From Auanema rhodensis (lineage: Eukaryota; Nematoda; Chromadorea; Rhabditida; Rhabditidae), in NCBI GenBank assembly GCA_964057225.1, contig OZ059900.1, forward strand, positions 23,699,638 through 23,763,637: 64,000 nucleotides of DNA. Direction: 5' to 3'. The notes under the pieces are model-generated. The model did no database searches. It had not been told where the DNA came from and saw only the letters and a list, made by a program, of their open reading frames with translations. Position 1 is the first letter of the stretch. Each line of letters begins with the position of its first letter. The position numbers and the translations under genes are program-made. Positions 35,953 to 49,700 of the stretch are shown here, piece after piece.

Positions 35953-38900
35953 AAATCGTAAGTCAAAACCTTGTTTACAGCGAAATTTCCAAAAACTGGT
36001 TTTCCAGCATAATAAAATATTTCTCATGGGAAATACTGTGTTTTTGTATTTTTCTAGTGTTCAGCATGTAAAATACTTCATTTTAGTATGTAACACGCTG
36101 AAATTCGTTGCATTTGACGACTCATATGAACAAAAATCGATTTAATCAATATTAGCCATAAGGGGCGTGCCCTCAGAATATGCTAATTTCCTTAATTTTT
36201 TAACCCCTGTTTTTTTGTCGTGAAAGTGGAACTAGACGTTGTACGAACAATTTTGAGCTAGGTTTCATTGACATTGCATGAGTTTGAACATATGAAATCG
36301 TAAGTCAAAACCTTGTTTACAGCGAAATTTCCAAAAACTGGTTTTCCAGCATAATAAAATATTTCTTATGGGAAATACAGTGTTTTTGTATTTTTCTAGT
36401 GTTCAGCATGTAAAATACTTCATTTTAGTATGTAACACGCTGAAATTTGTTGCATTTGACGACTCATATGAACAAAAATCGATTTAATCAATATTAGCCA
36501 TAAGGGGCGTGCCCTCAGAATATGCTAATTTCCTAAATTTTCTAACCCCTGTTTTTTTGTCGTGAAAGTGGAACTAGACGTTGTACGAACAGTTTTGAGC
36601 TAGGTTTCATTGACATTGCATGAGTTTGAACACATGAAATCGTAAGTCAAAACCTTGTTTACAGCGAAATTTCCAAAAACTGGTTTTCCAGCATAATAAA
36701 ATATTTCTTATGGGAAATACTGTGTTTTTGTATTTTTCTAGTGTTCAGCATGTAAAATGCTTCATTTTAGTATGTAACACGCTGAAATTCGTTGCATTTG
36801 ACGACTCATATGAACAAAAATCGATTTAATCAATATTAGCCATAAGGGGCGTGCCCTCAGAATATGCTAATTTCCTTAATTTTCTAACCCCTGTTTTTTT
36901 GTCGTGAAAGTGGAATTAGACGTTGTAGGAACAATTTTGAGCTAGGTTTCATTGACATTGCATGAGTTTGAACACATGAAATCGTAAGTCAAAACCTTGT
37001 TTACAGCGAAATTTCCAAAAACTGGTTTTCCAGCATAATAAAATATTTCTCATGGGAAAAACTGTGTTTTTGTATTTTTCTAGTGTTCAGCTTGTAAAAT
37101 GCTTCATTTTAGTATGTAACACGCTGAAATTTGTTGCATTTGACGACTCATATGAACAAAAATCGATTTAATCAATATTAGCCATAAGGGGCGTGCCCTC
37201 AGAATATGCTAATTTCCTTAATTTTCTAACCCCTGTTTTTTTGTCGTGAAAGTGGAACTAGACGTTGTACGAACAATTTTGAGCTAGGTTTCATTGACAT
37301 TGCATGAGTTTGAACACATGAAATCGTAAGTCAAAACCTTGTTTACAGCGAAATTTCCAAAAACTGGTTTTCCAGCATAATAAAGTATTTCTCATGGGAA
37401 ATACTGTGTTTTTGTATTTTTCTAGTGTTCAGCATGTAAAATACTTCATTTTAGTATGTAACACGCTGAAATTCGTTGCATTTGACGACTCATATGAACA
37501 AAAATCGATTTAATCAATATTAGCCATAAGGGGCGTGCCCTCAGAATATGCTAATTTCCTAAATTTTCTAACCCCTGTTTTTTTGTCGTGAAAGTGGAAC
37601 TAGACGTTGTACGAACAATTTTGAGCTAGGTTTCATTGACATTGCATGAGTTTGAACACATGAAATCGTAAGTCAAAACCTTGTTTACAGCGAAATTTCC
37701 AAAAACTGGTTTTCCAGCATAATAAAATATTTCTCATGGGAAAAACTGTGTTTTTGTATTTTTCTAGTGTTCAGCTTGTAAAATGCTTTATTTTAGTATG
37801 TAACACGCTGAAATTTGTTGCATTTGACGACTCATATGAACAAAAATCGATTTAATCAATATTAGCCATAAGGGGCGTGCCCTCAGAATATGCTAATTTC
37901 CTTAATTTTCTAACCCCTGTTTTTTTGTCGTGAAAGTGGAACTAGACGTTGTACGAACAATTTTGAGCTAGGTTTCATTGACATTGCATGAGTTTGAACA
38001 TATGAAATCGTAAGTCAAAACCTTGTTTACAGCGAAATTTCCAAAAACTGGTTTTCCAGCATAATAAAATATTTCTTATGGGAAATACTGTGTTTTTGTA
38101 TTTTTCTAGTGTTCAGCATGTAAAATACTTCATTTTAGTATGTAACACGCTGAAATTCGTTGCATTTGACGACTCATATGAACAAAAATCGATTTAATCA
38201 ATATTAGCCATAAGGGGCGTGCCCTCAGAATATGCTAATTTCCTAAATTTTCTAACCCCTGTTTTTTTGTCGTGAAAGTGGAACTAGACGTTGTACGAAC
38301 AGTTTTGAGCTAGGTTTCATTGACATTGCATGAGTTTGAACACATGAAATCGTAAGTCAAAACCTTGTTTACAGCGAAATTTCCAAAAACTGGTTTTCCA
38401 GCATAATAAAATATTTCTTATGGGAAATACTGTGTTTTTGTATTTTTCTAGTGTTCAGCATGTAAAATGCTTCATTTTAGTATGTAACACGCTGAAATTC
38501 GTTGCATTTGACGACTCATATGAACAAAAATCGATTTAATCAATATTAGCCATAAGGGGCGTGCCCTCAGAATATGCTAATTTCCTTAATTTTCTAACCC
38601 CTGTTTTTTTGTCGTAAAAGTGGAACTAGACGTTGTACAAACAATTTTGAGCTAGGTTTCATTGACATTGCATGAGTTTGAACACATGAAATCGTAAGTC
38701 AAAACCTTGTTTACAGCGAAATTTCCAAAAACTGGTTTTCCAGCATAATAAAATATTTCTTATGGGAAATACTGTGTTTTTGTATTTTTCTAGTGTTCAG
38801 CATGTAAAATACTTCATTTTAGTATGTAACACGCTGAAATTCGTTGCATTTGACGACTCATATGAACAAAAATCGATTTAATCAATATTAGCCATAAGGG

Positions 38901-39713
38901 GCGTGCCCTCAGAATATGCTAATTTCCTAAATTTTCTAACCCCTGTTTTTTTGTCGTGAAAGTGGAACTAGACGTTGTACGAACAGTTTTGAGCCAGGTT
39001 TCATTGACATTGCATGAGTTTGAACACATGAAATCGTAAGTCAAAACCTTGTTTACAGCGAAATTTCCAAAAACTGGTTTTCCAGCATAATAAAATATTT
39101 CTCATGGGAAATACTGTGTTTTTGTATTTTTCTAGTGTTCAGCATGTAAAATGCTTCATTTTAGTATGTAACACGCTGAAATTCGTTGCATTTGACGACT
39201 CATATGAACAAAAATCGATTTAATCAATATTAGCCATAAGGGTCGTGCTCTCAGAATATGCTAATTTCCTTAATTTTCTAACCCCTGTTTTTTTGTCGTG
39301 AAAGTGGAACTAGACGTTGTAGGAACAGTTTTGAGCTAGGTTTCATTGACATTGCATGAGTTTGAACACATGAAATCGTAAGTCAAAACCTTGTTTACAG
39401 CGAAATTTCCAAAAAGTGGTTTTCCAGCATAATAAAATATTTCTCATGGGAAATACTGTGTTTTTGTATTTTTCTAGTGTTCAGCATGTAAAATGCTTCA
39501 TTTTAGTATGTAACAGGCTGAAATTCGTTGCATTTGACGACTCATATGAACAAAAATCGATTTAATCAATATTAGCCATAAGGGGCGTGCCCTCAGAATA
39601 TGCTAATTTCCTTAATTTTCTAACCCCTGTTTTTTGTCGTGAAAGTGGAACTAGACGTTGTAGGAACAATTTTGAGCTAGGTTTCATTGACATTGCATGA
39701 GTTTGAACACATG
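35953..39713 (+). repeat. 11-unit HOR, copy 2 (3761 bp)
   Basis: Units start at 35953, 36295, 36637, 36979, 37321, 37663, 38005, 38347, 38689, 39031 and 39373, with the same marker order and length as copy 1. Conservation of rare private markers (aataaagtat, gctttattt, gggtcgtgctc, aaaaagtgg, aacaggctg) in the same order shows a recent block duplication. Confidence 0.92.
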
Positions 39714-42700
39714 AAATCGTAAGTCAAAACCTTGTTTACAGCGAAATTTCCAAAAACTGGTTTTCCAGCATAATAAAATATTTCTCATGGGAAATACTGT
39801 GTTTTTGTATTTTTCTAGTGTTCAGCATGTAAAATACTTCATTTTAGTATGTAACACGCTGAAATTTGTTGCATTTGACGACTCATATGAACAAAAATCG
39901 ATTTAATCAATATTAGCCATAAGGGGCGTGCCCTCAGAATATGCTAATTTCCTAAATTTTCTAACCCCTGTTTTTTTGTCGTGAAAGTGGAACTAGACGT
40001 TGTACGAACAATTTTGAGCTAGGTTTCATTGACATTGCATGAGTTTGAACACATGAAATCGTAAGTCATAACCTTGTTTACAGCGAAATTTCCAAAAACT
40101 GGTTTTCCAGCATAATAAAATATTTCTCATGGGAAATACTGTGTTTTTGTATTTTTCTAGTGTTCAGCATGTAAAATACTTCATTTTAGTATGTAACACG
40201 CTGAAATTCGTTGCATTTGACGACTTATATGAACAAAAATCGATTTAATCAATATTAGCCATAAGGGGCGTGCCCTCAGAATATGCTAATTTCCTAAATT
40301 TTCTAACCCCTGTTTTTTTGTCGTGAAAGTGGAACTAGACGTTGTACGAACAATTTTGAGCTAGGTTTCATTGACATTGCATGAGTTTGAACACATGAAA
40401 TCGTAAGTCAAAACCTTGTTTACAGCGAAAATTCCAAAAACTGGTTTCCAGCATAATAAAATATTTCTCATGGGAAATACTGTGTTTTTGTATTTTTCTA
40501 GTGTTCAGCATGTAAAATGCTTCATTTTAGTATGTAACACGATGAAATTCGTTGCATTTGACGACTCATATGAACAAAAATCGATTTAATCAATATTAGC
40601 CATAAGGGGCGTGCCCTCAGAATATGCTAATTTCCTTAATTTTCTAACCCCTGTTTTTTTGTCGTAAAAGTGGAATTAGACGTTGTAGGAACAATTTTGA
40701 GCTAGGTTTCATTGACATTGCATGAGTTTCAACACATGAAATCGTAAGTCAAAACCTTGTTTACAGCGAAATTTCCAAAAACTGGTTTTCCAGCATAATA
40801 AAATATTTCTCATGGGAAAAACTGTGTTTTTGTATTTTTCTAGTGTTCAGCTTGTAAAATGCTTCATTTTAGTATGTAACACGCTGAAATTTGTTGCATT
40901 TGACGACTCATATGAACAAAAATCGATTTAATCAATATTAGCCATAAGGGGCGTGCCCTCAGAATATGCTAATTTCCTTAATTTTCTAACCCCTGTTTTT
41001 TTGTCGTGAAAGTGGAACTAGACGTTGTACGAACAATTTTGAGCTAGGTTTCATTGACATTGCATGAGTTTGAACATATGAAATCGTAAGTCAAAACCTT
41101 GTTTACAGCGAAATTTCCAAAAACTGGTTTTCCAGCATAATAAAATATTTCTTATGGGAAATACTGTGTTTTTGTATTTTTCTAGTGTTCAGCATGTAAA
41201 ATACTTCATTTTAGTATGTAACACGCTGAAATTCGTTGCATTTGACGACTCATATGAACAAAAATCGATTTAATCAATATTAGCCATAAGGGGCGTGCCC
41301 TCAGAATATGCTAATTTCCTAAATTTTCTAACCCCTGTTTTTTTGTCGTGAAAGTGGAACTAGACGTTGTACGAACAGTTTTGAGCTAGGTTTCATTGAC
41401 ATTGCATGAGTTTGAACACATGAAATCGTAAGTCAAAACCTTGTTTACAGCGAAATTTCCAAAAACTGGTTTTCCAGCATAATAAAATATTTCTTATGGG
41501 AAATACTGTGTTTTTGTATTTTTCTAGTGTTCAGCATGTAAAATACTTCATTTTAGTATGTAACACGCTGACATTCGTTGCATTTGACGACTCATATGAA
41601 CAAAAATCGATTTAATCAATATTAGCCATAAGGGGCGTGCCCTCAGAATATGCTAATTTCCTAAATTTTCTAACCCCTGTTTTTTTGTCGTGAAAGTGGA
41701 ACTAGACGTTGTACGAACAGTTTTGAGCTAGGTTTCATTGACATTGCATGAGTTTGAACACATGAAATCGTAAGTCAAAACCTTGTTTACAGCGAAATTT
41801 CCAAAAACTGGTTTTCCAGCATAATAAAATATTTCTTATGGGAAATACTGTGTTTTTGTATTTTTCTAGTGTTCAGCATGTAAAATACTTCATTTTAGTA
41901 TGTAACACGCTGACATTCGTTGCATTTGACGACTCATATGAACAAAAATCGATTTAATCAATATTAGCCATAAGGGGCGTGCCCTCAGAATATGCTAATT
42001 TCCTAAATTTTCTAACCCCTGTTTTTTTGTCGTGAAAGTGGAACTAGACGTTGTACGAACAGTTTTGAGCTAGGTTTCATTGACATTGCATGAGTTTGAA
42101 CACATGAAATCGTAAGTCAAAACCTTGTTTACAGCGAAAATTCCAAAAACTGGTTTTCCAGCATAATAAAATATTTCTTATGGGAAATACTGTGTTTTTG
42201 TATTTTTCTAGTGTTCAGCATGTAAAATGCTTCATTTTAGTATGTAACACGCTGAAATTCGTTGCATTTGACGACTCATATGAACAAAAATCGATTTAAT
42301 CAATATTAGCCATAAGGGGCGTGCCCTCAGAATATGCTAATTTCCTTAATTTTCTAACCCCTGTTTTTTTGTCGTGAAAGTGGAACTAGACGTTGTACAA
42401 ACAATTTTGAGCTAGGTTTCATTGACATTGCATGAGTTTGAACACATGAAATCGTAAGTCAAAACCTTGTTTACAGCGAAATTTCCAAAAACTGGTTTTC
42501 CAGCATAATAAAATATTTCTTATGGGAAATACTGTGTTTTTGTATTTTTCTAGTGTTCAGCATGTAAAATACTTCATTTTAGTATGTAACACGCTGAAAT
42601 TCGTTGCATTTGACGACTCATATGAACAAAAATCGATTTAATCAATATTAGCCATAAGGGGCGTGCCCTCAGAATATGCTAATTTCCTAAATTTTCTAAC

Positions 42701-43473
42701 CCCTGTTTTTTTGTCGTGAAAGTGGAACTAGACGTTGTACGAACAGTTTTGAGCCAGGTTTCTTTGACATTGCATGAGTTTGAACACATGAAATCGTAAG
42801 TCAAAACCTTGTTTACAGCGAAATTTCCAAAAACTGGTTTTCCAGCATAATAAAATATTTCTCATGGGAAATACTGTGTTTTTGTATTTTTCTAGTGTTC
42901 AGCATGTAAAATGCTTCATTTTAGTATGTAACACGCTGAAATTCGTTGCATTTGACGACTCATATGAACAAAAATCGATTTAATCAATATTAGCCATAAG
43001 GGTCGTGCCCTCAGAATATGCTAATTTCCTTAATTTTCTAACCCCTGTTTTTTTGTCGTGAAAGTGGAACTAGACGTTGTAGGAACAGTTTTGAGCTAGG
43101 TTTCATTGACATTGCATGAGTTTGAACACATGAAATCGTAAGTCAAAACCTTGTTTACAGCGAAATTTCCAAAAAGTGGTTTTCCAGCATAATAAAATAT
43201 TTCTCATGGGAAATACTGTGTTTTTGTATTTTTCTAGTGTTCAGCATGTAAAATGCTTCATTTTAGTATGTAACAGGCTGAAATTCGTTGCATTTGACGA
43301 CTCATATGAACAAAAATCGATTTAATCAATATTAGCCATAAGGGGCGTGCCCTCAGAATATGCTAATTTCCTTAATTTTCTAACCCCTGTTTTTTGTCGT
43401 GAAAGTGGAACTAGACGTTGTAGGAACAATTTTGAGCTAGGTTTCATTGACATTGCATGAGTTTGAACACATG
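39714..43473 (+). repeat. 11-unit HOR, diverged copy 3 (3760 bp)
   Basis: Units start at 39714, 40056 (tcataacc, cgacttatat), 40398 (gaaaattcc, ctggtttcc, cacgatg, gtttcaac; 341 bp), 40739, 41081, 41423, 41765, 42107, 42449, 42791 and 43133. The last units (gagccagg, gggtcgtg, aaaaagtgg/aacaggctg) keep register with copies 1 and 2, but the first three units differ from them. Units at 41423 and 41765 replace the aataaagtat/gctttattt stretch. Here the gggtcgtg unit has gtgccctc where copies 1 and 2 have gtgctctc. Confidence 0.85.
41423..42106 (+). repeat. Identical adjacent monomer pair with private variant
   Basis: Units 41423-41764 and 41765-42106 look identical and share gctgacattcg in place of gctgaaattcg, a change seen nowhere else in the window. 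This is a one-monomer tandem duplication inside HOR copy 3. The unit before it (41081) is the same type without the private change. Confidence 0.9.
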
Positions 43474-44498
43474 AAATCGTAAGTCAAAACCTTGTTTACA
43501 GCGAAATTTCCAAAAACTGGTTTTCCAGCATAATAAAATATTTCTCATGGGAAATACTGTGTTTTTGTATTTTTCTAGTGTTCAGCATGTAAAATACTTC
43601 ATTTTAGTATGTAACACGCTGAAATTCGTTGCATTTGACGACTCATATGAACAAAAATCGATTTAATCAATATTAGCCATAAGGGGCGTGCCCTCAGAAT
43701 ATGCTAATTTCCTAAATTTTCTAACCCCTGTTTTTTTGTCGTGAAAGTGGAACTAGACGTTGTACGAACAATTTTGAGCTAGGTTTCATTGACATTGCAT
43801 GAGTTTGAACACATGAAATCGTAAGTCATAACCTTGTTTACAGCGAAATTTCCAAAAACTGGTTTTCCAGCATAATAAAATATTTCTCATGGGAAATACT
43901 GTGTTTTTGTATTTTTCTAGTGTTCAGCATGTAAAATACTTCATTTTAGTATGTAACACGCTGAAATTCGTTGCATTTGACGACTTATATGAACAAAAAT
44001 CGATTTAATCAATATTAGCCATAAGGGGCGTGCCCTCAGAATATGCTAATTTCCTAAATTTTCTAACCCCTGTTTTTTTGTCGTGAAAGTGGAACTAGAC
44101 GTTGTACGAACAATTTTGAGCTAGGTTTCATTGACATTGCATGAGTTTGAACACATGAAATCGTAAGTCAAAACCTTGTTTACAGCGAAAATTCCAAAAA
44201 CTGGTTTCCAGCATAATAAAATATTTCTCATGGGAAATACTGTGTTTTTGTATTTTTCTAGTGTTCAGCATGTAAAATGCTTCATTTAAGTATGTAACAC
44301 GCTGAAATTCGTTGCATTTGACTACTCATATGAACAAAAATCGATTTAATCAATATTAGCCATAAGGGGCGTGCCCTCAGAATATGCTAATTTCCTTAAT
44401 TTTCTAACCCCTGTTTTTTTGTCGTGAAAGTGGAACTAGACGTTGTACAAACAATTTTGAGCTAGGTTTCATTGACATTGCATGAGTTTGAACACATG
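43474..44498 (+). repeat. 11-unit HOR, start of a fourth copy (3 units)
   Basis: Units start at 43474, 43816 (tcataacc, cgacttatat) and 44158 (gaaaattcc, ctggtttcc, catttaag, gactactc, gtacaaac; 341 bp). The first two match the opening of copy 3, 3760 bp upstream. The third shares only its front half with the copy 3 unit and already carries markers of the trimer at 45034. The register then breaks. Confidence 0.85.
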
Positions 44499-45033
44499 AA
44501 ATCGTAAGTCAAAACCTTGTTTACAGCGAAATTTCCAAAAACTGGTTTTCCAGCATAATAAAATATTTCTCATGGGAAAAACTGTGTTTTTGTATTTTTC
44601 TAGTGTTCAGCTTGTAAAATGCTTCATTTTAGTATGTAACACGCTGAAATTTGTTGCATTTGACGACTCATATGAACAAAAATCGATTTAATCAATATTA
44701 GCCATAAGGGGCGTGCCCTCAGAATATGCTAAAACTGGTTTTCCAGCATAATAAAATATTTCTCATGGGAAAAACTGTGTTTTTGTATTTTTCTAGTGTT
44801 CAGCATGTAAAATGCCTCATTTTAGTATGTAACACGCTGAAATTCGTTGCATTTGACGACTCATATGAACAAAAATCGATTTAATCAATATTAGCCATAA
44901 GGGGCGTGCCCTCAGAATATGCTAATTTCCTTAATTTTCTAACCCCTGTTTTTTTGTCGTGAAAGAGGAACTAGACGTTGTACGAACAATTTTGAGCTAA
45001 GTTTCATTGACATTGCATGAGTTTGAACACATG
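44499..45033 (+). repeat. Truncated unit plus following unit
   Basis: A ggaaaaac/cagcttg/aatttgttgc unit starts at 44499 and is cut by the 149-bp deletion, giving a 193-bp period. The next unit, with virtual start 44692, has ggaaaaac, aaaatgcctc, gaaagagg and gagctaag. This marks the change from the 11-unit HOR family to the gcctc/gaactcatg families further right. Confidence 0.9.
44726..44741 (+). other. 149-bp deletion junction, copy 3
   Basis: This junction has the same bases as the two left-hand ones but lies 43 kb away. Its surroundings differ: upstream is a unit with ggaaaaac, cagcttg and aatttgttgc, and downstream is a unit with ggaaaaac and aaaatgcctc. It is therefore either a transferred copy or a recurrent deletion. 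Confidence 0.95.
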
Positions 45034-46741
45034 AAATTGTAAGTCAAAACCTTGTTTACAGCGAAATTTCCAAAAACTGGTTTTCCAGCATAATAAAATA
45101 TTTCTTATGGGAAATACTGTGTTTTTGTATTTTTCTAGTGTTCAGCATGTAAAATGCTTCATTTTAGTATGTAACACGCTGAAATTCGTTGCATTTGACG
45201 ACTCATATGAACAAAAATCGATTTAATCAATATTAGCCATAAGGGGCGTGCCCTCAGAATATGCTAATTTCCTTAATTTTCTAACCCCTGTTTTTTTGTC
45301 GTGAAAGTGGAACTAGACGTTGTACGAACAATTTTGAGCTAGGTTTCATTAACATTGCATGAGTTTGAACTCATGAAATCGTAAGTCAAAACCTTGTTTA
45401 CAGCGAAAATTCCAAAAACTGGTTTCCAGCATAATAAAATATTTCTCATGGGAAATACTGTGTTTTTGTATTTTTCTAGTGTTCAGCATGTAAAATGCTT
45501 CATTTAAGTATGTAACACGCTGAAATTCGTTGCATTTGACTACTCATATGAACAAAAATCGATTTAATCAATATTAGCCATAAGGGGCGTGCCCTCAGAA
45601 TATGCTAATTTCCTTAATTTTCTAACCCCTGTTTTTTTGTCGTGAAAGTGGAACTAGACGTTGTACAAACAATTTTGAGCTAGGTTTCATTGACATTGCA
45701 TGAGTTTGAACACATGAAATCGTAAGTCATAACCTTGTTTACAGCGAAATTTCCAAAAACTGGTTTTCCAGCATAATAAAATATTTCTCATGGGAAATAC
45801 TGTGTTTTTGTATTTTTCTAGTGTTCAGCATGTAAAATACTTCATTTTAGTATGTAACACGCTGAAATTCGTTGCATTTGACGACTCATATGAACAAAAA
45901 TCGATTTAATCAATATTAGCCATAAGGGGCGTGCCCTCAGAATATGCTAATTTCCTTAATTTTCTAACCCCTGTTTTTTTGTCGTGAAAGTGGAACTAGA
46001 CGTTGTACGAACAATTTTGAGCTAAGTTTCATTGACATTGCATGAGTTTGAACACATGAAATTGTAAGTCAAAACCTTGTTTACAGCGAAATTTCCAAAA
46101 ACTGGTTTTCCAGCATAATAAAATATTTCTTATGGGAAATACTGTGTTTTTGTATTTTTCTAGTGTTCAGCATGTAAAATGTTTCATTTTAGTATGTAAC
46201 ACGCTGAAATTCGTTGCATTTGACGACTCATATGAACAAAAATCGATTTAATCAATATTAGCCATAAGGGGCGTGCCCTCAGAATATGCTAATTTCCTTA
46301 ATTTTCTAACCCCTGTTTTTTTGTCGTGAAAGTGGAACTAGACGTTGTACGAACAATTTTGAGCTAGGTTTCATTAACATTGCATGAGTTTGAACTCATG
46401 AAATCGTAAGTCAAAACCTTGTTTACAGCGAAAATTCCAAAAACTGGTTTCCAGCATAATAAAATATTTCTCATGGGAAATACTGTGTTTTTGTATTTTT
46501 CTAGTGTTCAGCATGTAAAATGCTTCATTTAAGTATGTAACACGCTGAAATTCGTTGCATTTGACTACTCATATGAACAAAAATCGATTTAATCAATATT
46601 AGCCATAAGGGGCGTGCCCTCAGAATATGCTAATTTCCTTAATTTTCTAACCCCTGTTTTTTTGTCGTGAAAGTGGAACTAGACGTTGTACAAACAATTT
46701 TGAGCTAGATTTCATTAACATTGCATGAGTTTGAACACATG
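45034..46741 (+). repeat. 1025-bp trimer, partial second copy
   Basis: Units start at 45034 (aaattgtaag, cttatgg, cattaacatt, gaactcatg), 45376 (gaaaattcc, ctggtttcc, catttaag, gactactc, gtacaaac; 341 bp) and 45717 (tcataacc, aaaatactt, gagctaag). The first two unit types recur at 46059 and 46401, the latter ending in agatttcattaac. The middle type also occurs at 44158 and, as a front half, at 16120. Confidence 0.88.
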
Positions 46742-49700
46742 AAATCGTAAGTCAAAACCTTGTTTACAGCGAAATTTCCAAAAACTGGTTTTCCAGCATA
46801 ATAAAATATTTCTCATGGGAAATACTGTGTTTTTGTATTTTTCTAGTGTTCAGCATGTAAAATGCCTCATTTTAGTATGTAACACGCTGAAATTCTTTGC
46901 ATTTGACGACTCATATGAACAAAAATCGATTTAATCAATATTAGCCATAAGGGGCGTGCCCTCAGAATATGCTAATTTCCTTAATTTTCTAACCCCTGTT
47001 TTTTTGTCGTGAAAGTGGAATTAGACGTTGTACGAACAATTTTGAGCTAGGTTTCATTGACATTGCATGAGTTTGAACACATGAAATCGTAAGTCAAAAC
47101 CTTGTTTGCAGCGAAATTTCCAAAAACTGGTTTTCCAGCATAATAAAATATTTCTCATGGGAAATACTGTGTTTTTGTATTTTTCTAGTGTTCAGCATGT
47201 AAAATGCTTCATTTTAGTATGTAACACGCTGAAATTCGTTGCATTTGACGACTCATATGAACAAAAATCGATTTAATCAATATTAGCCATAAGGGGCGTG
47301 CCCTCAGAATATGCTAATTTCCTTAATTTTCTAACCCCTGTTTTTTTGTCGTAAAAGTGGAATTAGACGTTGTAGGAACAATTTTGAGCTAGGTTTCATT
47401 GACATTGCATGAGTTTCAACACATGAAATCGTAAGTCAAAACCTTGTTTACAGCGAAATTTCCAAAAACTGGTTTTCCAGCATAATAAAATATTTCTCAT
47501 GGGAAATACTGTGTTTTTGTATTTTTCTAGTGTTCAGCATGTAAAATACTTCATTTTAGTATGTAACACGCTGAAATTCGTTGCATTTGACGACTCATAT
47601 GAACAAAAATCGATTTAATCAATATTAGCCATAAGGGGCGTGCCCTCAGAATATGCTAATTTCCTTAATTTTCTAACCCCTGTTTTTTTGTCGTGAAAGT
47701 GGAACTAGACGTTGTACGAACAATTTTGAGCTAGGTTTCATTGACATTGCATGAGTTTGAACTCATGAAATCGTAAGTCAAAACCTTGTTTACAGCGAAA
47801 ATTCCAAAAACTGGTTTCCAGCATAATAAAATATTTCTCATGGGAAATACTGTGTTTTTGTATTTTTCTAGTGTTCAGCATGTAAAATGCTTCATTTTAG
47901 TATGTAACACGCTGAAATTCGTTGCATTTGACGACTCATATGAACAAAAATCGATTTAATCAATATTAGCCATAAGGGGCGTGCCCTCAGAATATGCTAA
48001 TTTCCTTAATTTTCTAACCCCTGTTTTTTTGTCGTGAAAGTGGAACTAGACGTTGTACGAACAATTTTGAGCTAGGTTTCATTGACATTGCATGAGTTTG
48101 AACTCATGAAATCGTAAGTCAAAACCTTGTTTACAGCGAAAATTCCAAAAACTGGTTTCCAGCATAATAAAATATTTCTCATGGGAAATACTGTGTTTTT
48201 GTATTTTTCTAGTGTTCAGCATGTAAAATGCTTCATTTTAGTATGTAACACGCTGAAATTCGTTGCATTTGACGACTCATATGAACAAAAATCGATTTAA
48301 TCAATATTAGCCATAAGTGGCGTGCCCTCAGAATATGCTAATTTCCTTAATTTTCTAACCCCTGTTTTTTTGTCGTGAAAGTGGAACTAGACGTTGTACG
48401 AACAATTTTGAGCTAGGTTTCATTGACATTGCATGAGTTTGAACTCATGAAATCGTAAGTCAAAACCTTGTTTACAGCGAAAATTCCAAAAACTGGTTTC
48501 CAGCATAATAAAATATTTCTCATGGGAAATACTGTGTTTTTGTATTTTTCTAGTGTTCAGCATGTAAAATGCTTCATTTTAGTATGTAACACGCTGAAAT
48601 TCGTTGCATTTGACGACTCATATGAACAAAAATCGATTTAATCAATATTAGCCATAAGGGGCGTGCCCTCAGAATATGCTAATTTCCTTAATTTTCTAAC
48701 CCCTGTTTTTTTGTCGTGAAAGTGGAACTAGACGTTGTACGAACAATTTTGAGCTAGGTTTCATTGACATTGCATGAGTTTGAACTCATGAAATCGTAAG
48801 TCAAAACCTTGTTTACAGCGAAAATTCCAAAAACTGGTTTCCAGCATAATAAAATATTTCTCATGGGAAATACTGTGTTTTTGTATTTTTCTAGTGTTCA
48901 GCATGTAAAATGCTTCATTTTAGTATGTAACACGCTGAAATTCGTTGCATTTGACGACTCATATGAACAAAAATCGATTTAATCAATATTAGCCATAAGT
49001 GGCGTGCCCTCAGAATATGCTAATTTCCTTAATTTTCTAACCCCTGTTTTTTTGTCGTGAAAGTGGAACTAGACGTTGTACGAACAATTTTGAGCTAGGT
49101 TTCATTAACATTGCATGAGTTTGAACTCATGAAATCGTAAGTCAAAACCTTGTTTACAGCGAAAATTCCAAAAACTGGTTTTCCAGCATAATAAAATATT
49201 TCTCATGGGAAATACTGTGTTTTTGTATTTTTCTAGTGTTCAGCATGTAAAATGCCTCATTTTAGTATGTAACACGCTGAAATTCGTTGCATTTGACGAC
49301 TCATATGAACAAAAATCGATTTAATCAATATTAGCCATAAGGGGCGTGCCCTCAGAATATGCTAATTTCCTTAATTTTCTAACCCCTGTTTTTTGTCGTG
49401 AAAGTGGAACTAGACGTTGTAGGAACAATTTTGAGCTAGGTTTCATTGACATTGCATGAGTTTGAACACATGAAATCGTAAGTCAAAACCTTGTTTGCAG
49501 CGAAATTTCCAAAAACTGGTTTTCCAGCATAATAAAATATTTCTCATGGGAAATACTGTGTTTTTGTATTTTTCTAGTGTTCAGCATGTAAAATGCCTCA
49601 TTTTAGTATGTAACACGCTGAAATTCTTTGCATTTGACGACTCATATGAACAAAAATCGATTTAATCAATATTAGCCATAAGGGGCGTGCCCTCAGAATA

